Source of the DNA: a virus
Strand: one strand, 5' to 3'
IMG/VR virus record: IMGVR_UViG_3300042520_000681
Coordinates: 1-64,000 of that record
Length of the DNA: 64,000 bases
The notes under the pieces were generated by a model. It had not been told where the DNA came from. It made no database searches and saw only the letters and a program-made list of their open reading frames with translations. A program made the translations under genes and the position numbers. How positions within the stretch are numbered: the first letter of the stretch is position 1; each line of letters starts with the position of its first letter. Of the stretch, positions 32,172 to 40,357 are shown in pieces.

Positions 32172-34480
32172 ATTCTAATTCCCTGCGATTGTATCTTGCT
32201 GGCTGCTTCTGCGTCACGGATTGCCATCTTTTGGTTGGCATCCTGCTGGCGCATAATCATTCTCTGCTGGTGCATTTGCATATCCATATCAAGTTTCGCC
32301 TGCCGCTCGGCTCTCTGTGCCTCTATTTTAGCAAGCGTGGCTGGATCAATTTGCTGTTGACCTTGCGCCAAATTCGCATCTTCCATTCCGCTCAACATGG
32401 ATTGCTGTTCTTGTTCAGCCATTAGCTTCTGAACTTTCAGCGTTCCGTTGTGCAAAATTTCGTCTGCGTTTTGAAGAACCTTGCGGTATAGCGCGGATTC
32501 CTCACGCATTGCAGGGTCGCCAGACAACCTCTCGACATGCTGTGCGACATGGGCATTAAGAGCATTGATTCCCTCAAGCATCGGAGCAAGTTGCATTGGG
32601 TCAACTTGCAAGGCTTCTTGCGCCTTTTCAATAATCGGGTTGAGTGCTTCGATGTGAACCTTTGCGTGAACCAAGTCATTCTGCCCATCAAGAACCATGA
32701 TCTGACCACCAGTAAGGAGTGAGTTATTTTCGAGTTGAGCAATAGAAGCATCCATTGTTGGCTTCTCTGATTCACCGGGCTGGATAGCATATCTCGACGC
32801 ATTCTCGTAGCCAGCAGTCTCGGAAGCAATATCCCAAATAAGGTTCTGCTTTCCGTAGTCTGGAAGGCTACCAAAGATTCCCATCAATCTATCAAAGGCT
32901 ACCATTCTGGCTGCTTCCGATCCAGCCCCAACAGGTTTAACTACTCTGAGTCTATCTGTATCCAAGTTGAAAAAGGCTTGCAGGTAACGATCTTTTGCAC
33001 CGAATCCTTCAGCACCACGGCGAAGGAGGCGTTTATGGAGTTCAATGATATAATTGCCACCCGGCTCCCGTGCATCGTAATCTTTGCGCTTCATTCGGCG
33101 AATCATTTCGCGCATCAGGGATTCCCAAGGATCGAAGAAAAGATTCAAAGCTGACACGCTCATTTTAGCAATATTGCTAAGTTCAGCACGCACTTGTGTT
33201 GCAGACTTCTCAACCGATGTATTGACTAGGGATTCTGTATTGTATGCAGATGTTCTTTCTCTGAACAACTGTGTAAACGCGCTAACAATCGGCAATGTTC
33301 CGTTAGATACATTGGGAACTATAGTATCCTTAATGACCTCAATTCCCGGTGAAAGCAAATTATAAACTCCATTCGGGATAAACTGCATCTCTTGCAAAGC
33401 AGTCTCGTCTTTAGGTTGGAATGTAGGCGCACTACCGAAGGATGCGATCTCAAGAAGCGAACAGTATGCACGATTCAATGCGCCGTTAATTGCAAAGACA
33501 TCGTAGCCCTGACCACGAACTCCGTGATAGTATCCGTTAGTTCCAACTCCATAGGTAAAGACAGTGTAGGCTTCGTAGCTGTTATCAAATCTACCGATCT
33601 TTTTATACAAGAAGTCCTGCACTCCATTGTCATCGTTAATCATGTAGTGCGAAACCTTGCCGTCAAATTCAGTTACCCACAAATGGACAACACGAATTGA
33701 CTGCTGGTTCGCGGCTTGAGTCGTAAAGAACAGGTCGTTATTACGAAGCTCCATCTCTAGCTTCTCCCAATCATACTGACGGAAGTTGTAATAATTGTTA
33801 TTATTATTTACAGAAGATGTAATTGCTTTACGGCAAGCCTGAATATTGAATCCGTTAATCTGTGCTGTCTCTTCGTCTTTAATCAACTGGTAAAGTTGCG
33901 TAGGGGAATAGAATCGCAAGCAAGCGGCAACATCAATATTGTCCTGACCGATCTCAGTCTTACGAGGAATCTTGAAGTCAGACATATCCGTTGACTTCCA
34001 ACGCCAGTCCCACTCATCATTGAACAACGACACACCAACTCCATGCTTAATAAAGCTATTGCAGAGCTTGAGATATGTAGGGAAGAAGTTGCGCCAAGAG
34101 CGAACAGCAGCGGTTACTTCCTGTGCTACAACTTGCTCAAGTTCGTCACGCTCCGTCTGGCTCCCGTAAAGAGTCGGGCAACGGAAGAATGTTTGAGGCG
34201 CATTAATGATGTCAACATACCCAGCAAGTGCCGTATCAAGAACTTGCTTCGCAAACCCCCACGACACATTGACTCGGTAGGATTGCCCTGCATTGATAAG
34301 CGCCCTTTCGTCGTAGGGTCGTTCGTTGTCGTAAGCAGCGTCAATCTTGCTACGGTCAAAAGCTGAGACGGCATCCGCTCGTCGTAGAGTCTCCCAAATC
34401 TCATAAGCTGATTTAGCGTCCTTAATGCGAGAAACCGGAGGCTTCCCGCTGTTTGAAATTGTTTCTAGTCGATCACTCAT
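32168..34480 (-). CDS. portal protein (770 aa)
   Basis: Long portal of the podovirus type. The N-terminal part (RPYDERALINAGQSYRVNVS, about 51-70) and the wing/stem region with a Trp/Tyr-rich core (GTNGYYHGVRGQGYDVFAIN, about 310-329) are typical of such portals. The C-terminal ~110 residues are Gln/Met-rich helices (AQGQQQIDPATLAKIEAQRA), as in long portal barrels. It forms the dodecameric DNA channel. Its start overlaps the glycosyltransferase-like gene upstream by 8 nt. Confidence 0.8.
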   Translation of the reverse strand: MSDRLETISNSGKPPVSRIKDAKSAYEIWETLRRADAVSAFDRSKIDAAYDNERPYDERALINAGQSYRVNVSWGFAKQVLDTALAGYVDIINAPQTFFRCPTLYGSQTERDELEQVVAQEVTAAVRSWRNFFPTYLKLCNSFIKHGVGVSLFNDEWDWRWKSTDMSDFKIPRKTEIGQDNIDVAACLRFYSPTQLYQLIKDEETAQINGFNIQACRKAITSSVNNNNNYYNFRQYDWEKLEMELRNNDLFFTTQAANQQSIRVVHLWVTEFDGKVSHYMINDDNGVQDFLYKKIGRFDNSYEAYTVFTYGVGTNGYYHGVRGQGYDVFAINGALNRAYCSLLEIASFGSAPTFQPKDETALQEMQFIPNGVYNLLSPGIEVIKDTIVPNVSNGTLPIVSAFTQLFRERTSAYNTESLVNTSVEKSATQVRAELSNIAKMSVSALNLFFDPWESLMREMIRRMKRKDYDAREPGGNYIIELHKRLLRRGAEGFGAKDRYLQAFFNLDTDRLRVVKPVGAGSEAARMVAFDRLMGIFGSLPDYGKQNLIWDIASETAGYENASRYAIQPGESEKPTMDASIAQLENNSLLTGGQIMVLDGQNDLVHAKVHIEALNPIIEKAQEALQVDPMQLAPMLEGINALNAHVAQHVERLSGDPAMREESALYRKVLQNADEILHNGTLKVQKLMAEQEQQSMLSGMEDANLAQGQQQIDPATLAKIEAQRAERQAKLDMDMQMHQQRMIMRQQDANQKMAIRDAEAASKIQSQGIRI

Positions 34481-35432
34481 TATTGTCTTCCTTTGTTGGT
34501 TTCTTTTGGAAGAACCTTAAGTTGGCTATTCGCTTCTGATAAATCCTCATCTTTTTCTCAAGTTCAGATTCATCAATATCTTCAATGCCTTCAGCGATCT
34601 CTTGCGCTTCCTCAACTGTTAAGTTCTTTGCAACTTTCATATCGTCATTATTTATATTGTTCAACAATAACTTAACAAGTGAGCTATCCTTGCACCCGTG
34701 AACGAGAACTGCGTCCTCGCTTACAGATTTGTTCCAATGGACATCCCACGCTAAATTAGAGATAGAATCACATACCATTTCTCCGTTAATATTGCGATAC
34801 TTTTCTGTCCTCCAGTTGTTTTGGATGAGATTAGATTCTTTCATCCGATTAACTACATACCACTGGATGATGTGGGTCCAATGCCTGTTAGATATAGAAA
34901 GGGAATTCAATACAGGTGCAGAACAGATTTTTGTGGAATACACTCCAACTTGAGCCATCCTGTGTCCTGTGACAGACTCAGGAACGAGTTCCCCGTTCTT
35001 GCCTTCATACACTCGTTCTTTAACTCCAAGATAAATCAATGGTTCACGCTTCTCCTTAACCGCCCTAGTCGTGTCTGCGTAATATTCAAACGCAATTAGA
35101 TCAAGCCAATTCTCTCGCATTGGAACGGTGTCTAACTCAAACCAAAGAAACGCATCCGTCTCTTCATCCTTACGGAGATGAGCGCAAGTCTGCTGGAAAT
35201 AGAAGTTGCAAGACATAGGCCAACCCATCATCGTGTCTGGAATAATGCAAGCCTCAGAAGATTTGAACAAATGTTTAATTTGCTTTTCAAATCCAATGAT
35301 GACTTCCTCGTTTTCTCTTGACCCAATAACTAGTAGGTCGTGTTCTTCGCCTACTGGAAATTTATTAATCGCACTGATGAAATCAGGGATCAAATGCCGA
35401 TCATGTTTTGATACAGGAATAACTAGCTTCAT
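34473..35432 (-). CDS. GT-A-like glycosyltransferase coupled to portal (319 aa)
   Basis: Starts MKLVIPVSKHDRHLIPDFIS, a GT-A-like opening strand, and has AFLWFELDTVPMRENWLDLI (about 93-112) with the acidic D-x-P segment in the place of a DxD metal motif. The same FxWxExDxxPxxxxWL pattern occurs in the 37661 gene. The C-terminal ~60 residues are charged helices. An odd partner for the portal: it could glycosylate a virion protein. It carries the only perfect palindrome copy (34655-34669). Confidence 0.6.
   Translation of the reverse strand: MKLVIPVSKHDRHLIPDFISAINKFPVGEEHDLLVIGSRENEEVIIGFEKQIKHLFKSSEACIIPDTMMGWPMSCNFYFQQTCAHLRKDEETDAFLWFELDTVPMRENWLDLIAFEYYADTTRAVKEKREPLIYLGVKERVYEGKNGELVPESVTGHRMAQVGVYSTKICSAPVLNSLSISNRHWTHIIQWYVVNRMKESNLIQNNWRTEKYRNINGEMVCDSISNLAWDVHWNKSVSEDAVLVHGCKDSSLVKLLLNNINNDDMKVAKNLTVEEAQEIAEGIEDIDESELEKKMRIYQKRIANLRFFQKKPTKEDNNE
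34655..34669. promoter_or_regulatory. dispersed palindrome copy 7 (perfect)
   Basis: TATTGTTCAACAATA, a perfect 15-bp palindrome, inside the GT-A-like gene and about 175 nt upstream of the portal start. Confidence 0.75.
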
Positions 35433-35433
35433 A

Positions 35434-35787
35434 TTAAAAAATCATCTCAAACTCAGCCGTGAATTTAATCGGCCTAGAAGGAATCGCATCGTCAAATTCA
35501 AACCCACTTACCTTCCTCCACACCCTCCGAGGCATAAAGAAACAATACTCGTAAATACCGCGAGAAATAACGAGAACTTTAAAACCCGCTCTTTCCACCC
35601 GATACGGAGTTCCCTCAACTGCCCTTTGCAAAGCCAGAGCAAGAGGAGATTTTGTAGGGTTGCACTTAGTTCCATTGACATAATCTTCGGGTTTAACAAT
35701 CACATCAAATAAAACAGATTGCCGATGTTCGTCAATATAAAGTTCTGCCCTCGTTTTTTGAAAACCAAGTTCCTTTAGTATGTTCAT
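35434..35787 (-). CDS. hypothetical protein (117 aa)
   Basis: The ATG at 35787 has a GGGGGAAG Shine-Dalgarno sequence 5 nt upstream, better than the Met at 35799. A small alpha/beta protein with a helical N-terminus (MNILKELGFQKTRAELYIDE) and beta-rich remainder. First gene of the leftward head operon, facing the divergent large terminase. No family recognised. Confidence 0.55.
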   Translation of the reverse strand: MNILKELGFQKTRAELYIDEHRQSVLFDVIVKPEDYVNGTKCNPTKSPLALALQRAVEGTPYRVERAGFKVLVISRGIYEYCFFMPRRVWRKVSGFEFDDAIPSRPIKFTAEFEMIF

Positions 35788-35867
35788 CACTTCCCCCATA
35801 CTATTATAATATGACTTATTTTCAAGAAATAATTGAAAGAGTTTTATATTTTTGTAAAGTGAGCTAG

Positions 35868-37664
35868 ATGAATTCAGCACCAATTTACGGTGATCCACTT
35901 GATGGATACCTTCACCTTTACGGGTTTAACTGGAAAAAAGGGACACACCAAATCGCAATCGAACTTGCGATGTTCAGAGAAAAGATTAAAGGGAGGATTC
36001 CTAAAGATACTGGTGGATACGATATATTCCATCACTTCCAAAGAATCGCCAAGGCTCTCTGGCCTGAGAAAGATAGCAAGTCAACAGTAAACTTCATCTG
36101 GCATCCTTGGGCAGAACGAATGATCCGAGCTGCTTGCAATCACGAATACCTTGCAATCGCTGGCTCTGGTGGTTGCGGTAAATCGGAGGCTTACGCAATA
36201 TGGGCAATCGTGAACTACCTAGCCGATCCAGAGAACACAACAGTCCTTGCTACCTCCACGACAATCAAGGCATCCAAGCAGCGTATCTGGGGTAAGATTA
36301 CTAGGTATTGGGGAGTATGCGAACAGCTAGGTTTGCCGGGGCATCTTGTGGATTCGGAGAATAAGATCAGTTATGTAGGCAAGGATGGCAAGCGTTCTGA
36401 CTTGTCTGGCATTGTTCTTATCCCCGGTGAAAAGAAGAAGGAGCGTGACGCTACTGGCAAGATGCAGGGTATCCACAACAAGAATGTTATCTTTGTTGCT
36501 GACGAGTTATCTGAGCTATCTGAGGCTATTACAGAGGTTGCATTCTTCAACTTGTCCAAGGGTTGCGAACGCTTTCAGTTCATCGGAATCTCCAACCCTG
36601 CCTCGTATGTGGATGCGTTTGGAAAGTTCGCCAAGCCTAAAGATGGATGGGAAACTATTACTGTTGACGATGAAGAATGGGCCACTTCCCGTGGAGTATG
36701 CTTGCACTTCGATGGGTTGAAAAACCCAAACATGATAGCCAAGAAAAAGATTTATTCTTGGATGGAGGGTCCGCAGGATTTTGAGAAGATTCCAGAAGAG
36801 GCTAAGAATACATCCTCGTTTTGGCGAATGTATCGTGGCTTCTGGTGTCCTGCTGGTATTACAGATCAGATTTATTCCGAGGTCGAGATACTTAACTCTA
36901 AGGCTACCGACAAAGCCGTATGGCTTGATAACGAGAAAACCAAGGTCGCCTTCCTCGATCCATCCTTCACTAATGGTGGAGATAGAACGGTTCTTTACTT
37001 TGGGACGGTTGGCAAGCTGGCAGAGCCACATGGATACAAGGGTCTGCAATACGATGAGTTCTTGGTCTTCCAAGAGGATGTCACAGACCAATCCATGACT
37101 CGTTCTCAGCAGGTAGTTCAATGGTTCCGTAATGAGTGTCTAGCTAGGGGTGTTCAGCCTCGTAATGCAGGATACGATAAGTCCGGCGCTGGTGGGCCTC
37201 TAGGCGACTTTATATCCGTTGCTTGGTCAAAGGATGTGTATGGCTTGCAGTTCGGCGGCAGGGCTTCAGATCAGCCTGTATCGGCATACGATCCAACCCC
37301 GTCACACGAAAGGTATGTCAACTCGGTTTCCGAGATTTGGTATTCCTGCAAGGAGTATATGCGGACTGGTCAAGTCAAGGGTATCGGCGATGAGTTGATG
37401 CGAGAGATGTGTATGCGGAAACTTGATCCTAATGGAGAGAAGAACCTAGCATTACGCATTAAGGTTCTGCCTAAGTCTGAGATGAAACAACGATTCGGCA
37501 TATCTCCTGACATTGCAGATGCGGGGATGGGACTACTCGCCTTGGCTAGAGAGAGGCTTAACCTAGATAGCAGCACAGCTACAAAGGCTCTTAATCCTAA
37601 CAATAAGTCTGACTCTAAAGGCTGGAAGCAAGCCTTCAGTAAGTTTAAGGCTATTTATGGTTAA
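35868..37664 (+). CDS. terL: terminase large subunit (598 aa)
   Basis: The N-terminal ATPase has Walker A GSGGCGKS (about 98-105) and Walker B VIFVADEL (about 207-214). The C-terminal nuclease starts near VAFLDPSFTNGGDR (about 360-373), with further acidic residues later, as in the RNase H-like packaging nuclease. It would translocate DNA into the head and cut it. It is the only plus-strand gene in this part, far from the small subunit. A weak TTGAAA-N16-TAAAGT promoter-like sequence precedes the start. Confidence 0.9.
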   Translation: MNSAPIYGDPLDGYLHLYGFNWKKGTHQIAIELAMFREKIKGRIPKDTGGYDIFHHFQRIAKALWPEKDSKSTVNFIWHPWAERMIRAACNHEYLAIAGSGGCGKSEAYAIWAIVNYLADPENTTVLATSTTIKASKQRIWGKITRYWGVCEQLGLPGHLVDSENKISYVGKDGKRSDLSGIVLIPGEKKKERDATGKMQGIHNKNVIFVADELSELSEAITEVAFFNLSKGCERFQFIGISNPASYVDAFGKFAKPKDGWETITVDDEEWATSRGVCLHFDGLKNPNMIAKKKIYSWMEGPQDFEKIPEEAKNTSSFWRMYRGFWCPAGITDQIYSEVEILNSKATDKAVWLDNEKTKVAFLDPSFTNGGDRTVLYFGTVGKLAEPHGYKGLQYDEFLVFQEDVTDQSMTRSQQVVQWFRNECLARGVQPRNAGYDKSGAGGPLGDFISVAWSKDVYGLQFGGRASDQPVSAYDPTPSHERYVNSVSEIWYSCKEYMRTGQVKGIGDELMREMCMRKLDPNGEKNLALRIKVLPKSEMKQRFGISPDIADAGMGLLALARERLNLDSSTATKALNPNNKSDSKGWKQAFSKFKAIYG

Positions 37665-37670
37665 ACAATA
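37656..37670. promoter_or_regulatory. dispersed palindrome copy 8
   Basis: TATGGTTAAACAATA, one mismatch. It spans the stop codons of the convergent large terminase and GT-A-like genes. Confidence 0.65.
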
Positions 37671-38218
37671 AGTCCTTGAAACTTATCTCGGTGGAATATA
37701 ACTGATTCACTTCTAATCATATTCCTATCTCTTGGAAACATATGAGGATTTAACCCATTCGTGTAATCTCCGTAAGAGTGCTGTATTAGGTTGGTGAATG
37801 AAACAAGTGGTTTTATATTCTTGATAATCCATCCATCCCATCCGTCTCTTTCAATTCCCTTTGGGATTAATTTCCTAGCAATACCTCCATACACACCGAT
37901 CCCGCCAATCATATCGTGAGGTGGATGAGAATCTGACGATAGCATTATTGGCTTTCCGAGTTTCGTATATTCTCGCTCAAGCGCATAAAGCCATCCAACC
38001 TTTAGAGGTATGCTATCAGGCTCTAACCACGCAAATGGTTCTGAACCCATAGCATTAAATGCCTGCTGTAATGCGTGATTATTTCTTTCTGGATATGACA
38101 CTACAAGCCCATCATTTATGATAACTTTTACTTCAGTCCCATCCAATCGCCTGCAATGCTCGATAAGTTTATCAACCTCTTTAACCTGTGAAGCGGCTTT
38201 AACTATTACAGCTTGCAT
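37661..38218 (-). CDS. GT-A-like glycosyltransferase (185 aa)
   Basis: Short GT-A-type protein: PFAWLEPDSIPLKVGWLYAL (about 60-79) has the acidic motif shared with 34473, followed by MLSSDSHPPHDMIGGIGVYG. Too short for a full two-domain enzyme, but similar mini-glycosyltransferases are common in phages. It lies in a block with a methyltransferase and a GT-B gene. It converges with terL, sharing the last 4 nt. Confidence 0.6.
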   Translation of the reverse strand: MQAVIVKAASQVKEVDKLIEHCRRLDGTEVKVIINDGLVVSYPERNNHALQQAFNAMGSEPFAWLEPDSIPLKVGWLYALEREYTKLGKPIMLSSDSHPPHDMIGGIGVYGGIARKLIPKGIERDGWDGWIIKNIKPLVSFTNLIQHSYGDYTNGLNPHMFPRDRNMIRSESVIFHRDKFQGLIV

Positions 38219-38784
38219 AAAACTATTTCTATAAATGCCTCCACTCCATTTGATTCAATGAATGTTTGATCTACGCTTGATTCGATCTTGTAATCGTAAT
38301 TAGTATCCACAAGCATAGCTCTCTTCGCGTAGCAGTGTGGCTTCAAGTAATCCAAGAACTTGTAGATGTTCACATGATACTTTGCTGGACTCGTTTCATG
38401 CGTGAAACTCCAAGTGCTTTTATGGTCTGGATTGTATCTTGAGGGCCACTTGTTTCCTTCATACAAATCCCAATCAGGAATAGATACAATTAAATGCCCA
38501 CCACTCTTAACAATCTTAATCCACTCAATGATTGCTTCGTATGGATTGTGCATGTGTTCAAGGCATTGAGAGGCGTGTAGGTAATCAAACTTTGCAGGAA
38601 AGTATTTTGAAATACAATTAGCATCTCCGTCATTCATATCAAACGGGATGCAATTGTCATACCAAATCTTATCATCCCCACACCCTACATCAATTCCTTT
38701 ACCACTAAAAATTTCAGACCAGTTGAATACTTGAAGCTCATTTTCAATCAATCTCCTTCGCATTGCCTTACTCGTTTCATTCAT
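38206..38784 (-). CDS. SAM-dependent methyltransferase (192 aa)
   Basis: Class I methyltransferase: motif I KGIDVGCGDD (about 29-38), then FDYLHASQCLEHMHNPYEAI (about 65-84) and SGGHLIVSIPDWDLYE (about 94-109). Similar to Methyltransf_11-type enzymes that act on small molecules, sugars or glycans; no DNA methyltransferase motif (such as DPPY) is visible. It overlaps the neighbouring glycosyltransferase genes, suggesting modification of a glycan (inference). Confidence 0.75.
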   Translation of the reverse strand: MNETSKAMRRRLIENELQVFNWSEIFSGKGIDVGCGDDKIWYDNCIPFDMNDGDANCISKYFPAKFDYLHASQCLEHMHNPYEAIIEWIKIVKSGGHLIVSIPDWDLYEGNKWPSRYNPDHKSTWSFTHETSPAKYHVNIYKFLDYLKPHCYAKRAMLVDTNYDYKIESSVDQTFIESNGVEAFIEIVLCKL

Positions 38785-39728
38785 CCGATCAGTTCCTTTA
38801 CTTTCTGTATGGATACAAGCAATCGTTCTGTAATTGGATCAAGAGCAACGAAAGGAAGCGTCTCTGCTACAACCATCTTTTCTATCTCAGATTTAGGCTT
38901 CTCCATTCCCGCTGATTGAGCCTGAATTACCAGCACATCAATTGAGTAACTATTTAATGTTTTTCCGTTTATAGTTAATCTCCAACCGCCGCTTGGGGTA
39001 TGCGACTTGTCTATATATCGCTCTGGAGTTTTGGCCGAAACTTGTATGCGTTTTTCTGACAAAACTGTGTCGATCTTTCCATCGTAGCAAAATGTAGCAT
39101 TGTCTCGTTTATAGATACAATCTGGAGTCCATAAACAGACTTCTTGTATCGTCCGATGCTTTAGCCCTTCAGCTACGCAATTCGCTGAACTCTGATTCCC
39201 GATAAAGCATTCCGAGCTATTGATAGCAATCGCAAGTTCAAGATAGTCCTTAACGATCAATCGCTCAACCTTTCCAAATCTCCTACAGAACAAGTCATAC
39301 TCGTTGTCGTGTCCAACAAATAGAATTGATTCACCGAGTTGATTAACTATTTCTTTCCACGGGAATAACGGATTAGCATATCTATTCGTCTTGTTAACAA
39401 TAATCCTGCCTTTGAACTTATTATCCTTTGGACAAAAAAGCCACTGTTTATTTAAATCTGTATGCTGTTTTATCCATCTGGCGTGTAGCTCTGCAAGCGG
39501 AACGCCATACGGGAGTCCGCCATTTCTGAAATCAACAAAGGATTTATCTATTTTATATATAAGTTTCTTGCCACACTTGTTTATATATGGCTGATGCTCG
39601 ATTAGTGGGGCAAGCATCCTTATAGCATTTGGATTATTTTGAATGTAGTAGTTCCCGCCACCTGCTGCTTGGACTGATGCCAAGCTAAGAATAATATCCC
39701 CTAAATCTCGTTCATGTAAAAAGTTCAT
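38781..39728 (-). CDS. GT-B glycosyltransferase, heptosyltransferase-like (315 aa)
   Basis: Fold cues include LFPWKEIVNQLGESILFVGHD (about 124-144) and the donor-site-like SSECFIGNQSSANCVAEGL, as in GT9-type enzymes. A homologue is encoded at 57925, sharing FFPWK/LFPWK, LFVG and FIGNQSS motifs. The C-terminal ~90 residues include a PSGGWRLTING segment that also appears at the N-terminus of the 39731 protein. The ATG at 39728 is preferred to a TTG upstream. Confidence 0.7.
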   Translation of the reverse strand: MNFLHERDLGDIILSLASVQAAGGGNYYIQNNPNAIRMLAPLIEHQPYINKCGKKLIYKIDKSFVDFRNGGLPYGVPLAELHARWIKQHTDLNKQWLFCPKDNKFKGRIIVNKTNRYANPLFPWKEIVNQLGESILFVGHDNEYDLFCRRFGKVERLIVKDYLELAIAINSSECFIGNQSSANCVAEGLKHRTIQEVCLWTPDCIYKRDNATFCYDGKIDTVLSEKRIQVSAKTPERYIDKSHTPSGGWRLTINGKTLNSYSIDVLVIQAQSAGMEKPKSEIEKMVVAETLPFVALDPITERLLVSIQKVKELIG

Positions 39729-39730
39729 TA

Positions 39731-40357
39731 CTATCCTTTCTTCCAGCAATAATTTATATCGTCAAAATCTTTCTTAATATCCTCGCTCAATCCCTGCCTC
39801 TGAATGTCAATCGGAACATGAACAGCCGCCTTGAGAGAACAACTGCAAACAAGGCAGGCTCCAAGCCTATCATCGTATTGTGTCTTTCTTTTGCCTATAA
39901 CGCCCTGTATGAGCGTTAGCACCGCACCCATGCAAGCACCGCAGGAGAACTGCAAAGTCGTGTTAAACGGGCAACCAACGCAAATGCCAGCCCTTCTATC
40001 AGCCTCCTCTTGAGATACGAAGGCATCCTTGCCGGATAAGGTTGATTGCACCCAGATTCGCATCATGTTCAAGAACGAAAGAACGGCAGTCAAAGATAGC
40101 CTTCTGCGGGTTACTTTTTTAGAGCTATTCGGAATGCACTTTGATCCCCAGCTTGGATTCTGTTTACACATTTCAGATAAGAATTCTTCCTCCCAGTTTG
40201 GAGACAGCAAAATCCCATTAGCGTTGCAGTGGGATTTGTATGCATTGGTTATCGCTCGATAGTCGTAGTGTTTAAACTCAACCCCAGTTTGTGGAACTTT
40301 AATTCTCCAGTTCCCAGAAGGGGAACTAGACTTGTCTATCAGTTCATATTCGATCAT
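39731..40357 (-). CDS. Cys-rich protein with shared PSGxWR domain (208 aa)
   Basis: The N-terminal ~55 residues (DKSSSPSGNWRIKVPQTG...) match the C-terminal domain of the adjacent GT-B gene. The C-terminal half is Cys rich: ICVGCPFNT, FSCGACMG (about 125-143) and LGACLVCSCSL (about 167-177), which could form one or two zinc knuckles. The function is unknown. It overlaps the giant protein gene by ATGA. Confidence 0.6.
   Translation of the reverse strand: MIEYELIDKSSSPSGNWRIKVPQTGVEFKHYDYRAITNAYKSHCNANGILLSPNWEEEFLSEMCKQNPSWGSKCIPNSSKKVTRRRLSLTAVLSFLNMMRIWVQSTLSGKDAFVSQEEADRRAGICVGCPFNTTLQFSCGACMGAVLTLIQGVIGKRKTQYDDRLGACLVCSCSLKAAVHVPIDIQRQGLSEDIKKDFDDINYCWKKG

Noticed and set aside
39388-39402. 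TTGTTAACAATAA as another copy of the dispersed palindrome
   Set aside because: It lacks the central spacer base, so half-sites are one base closer and it does not match the consensus.
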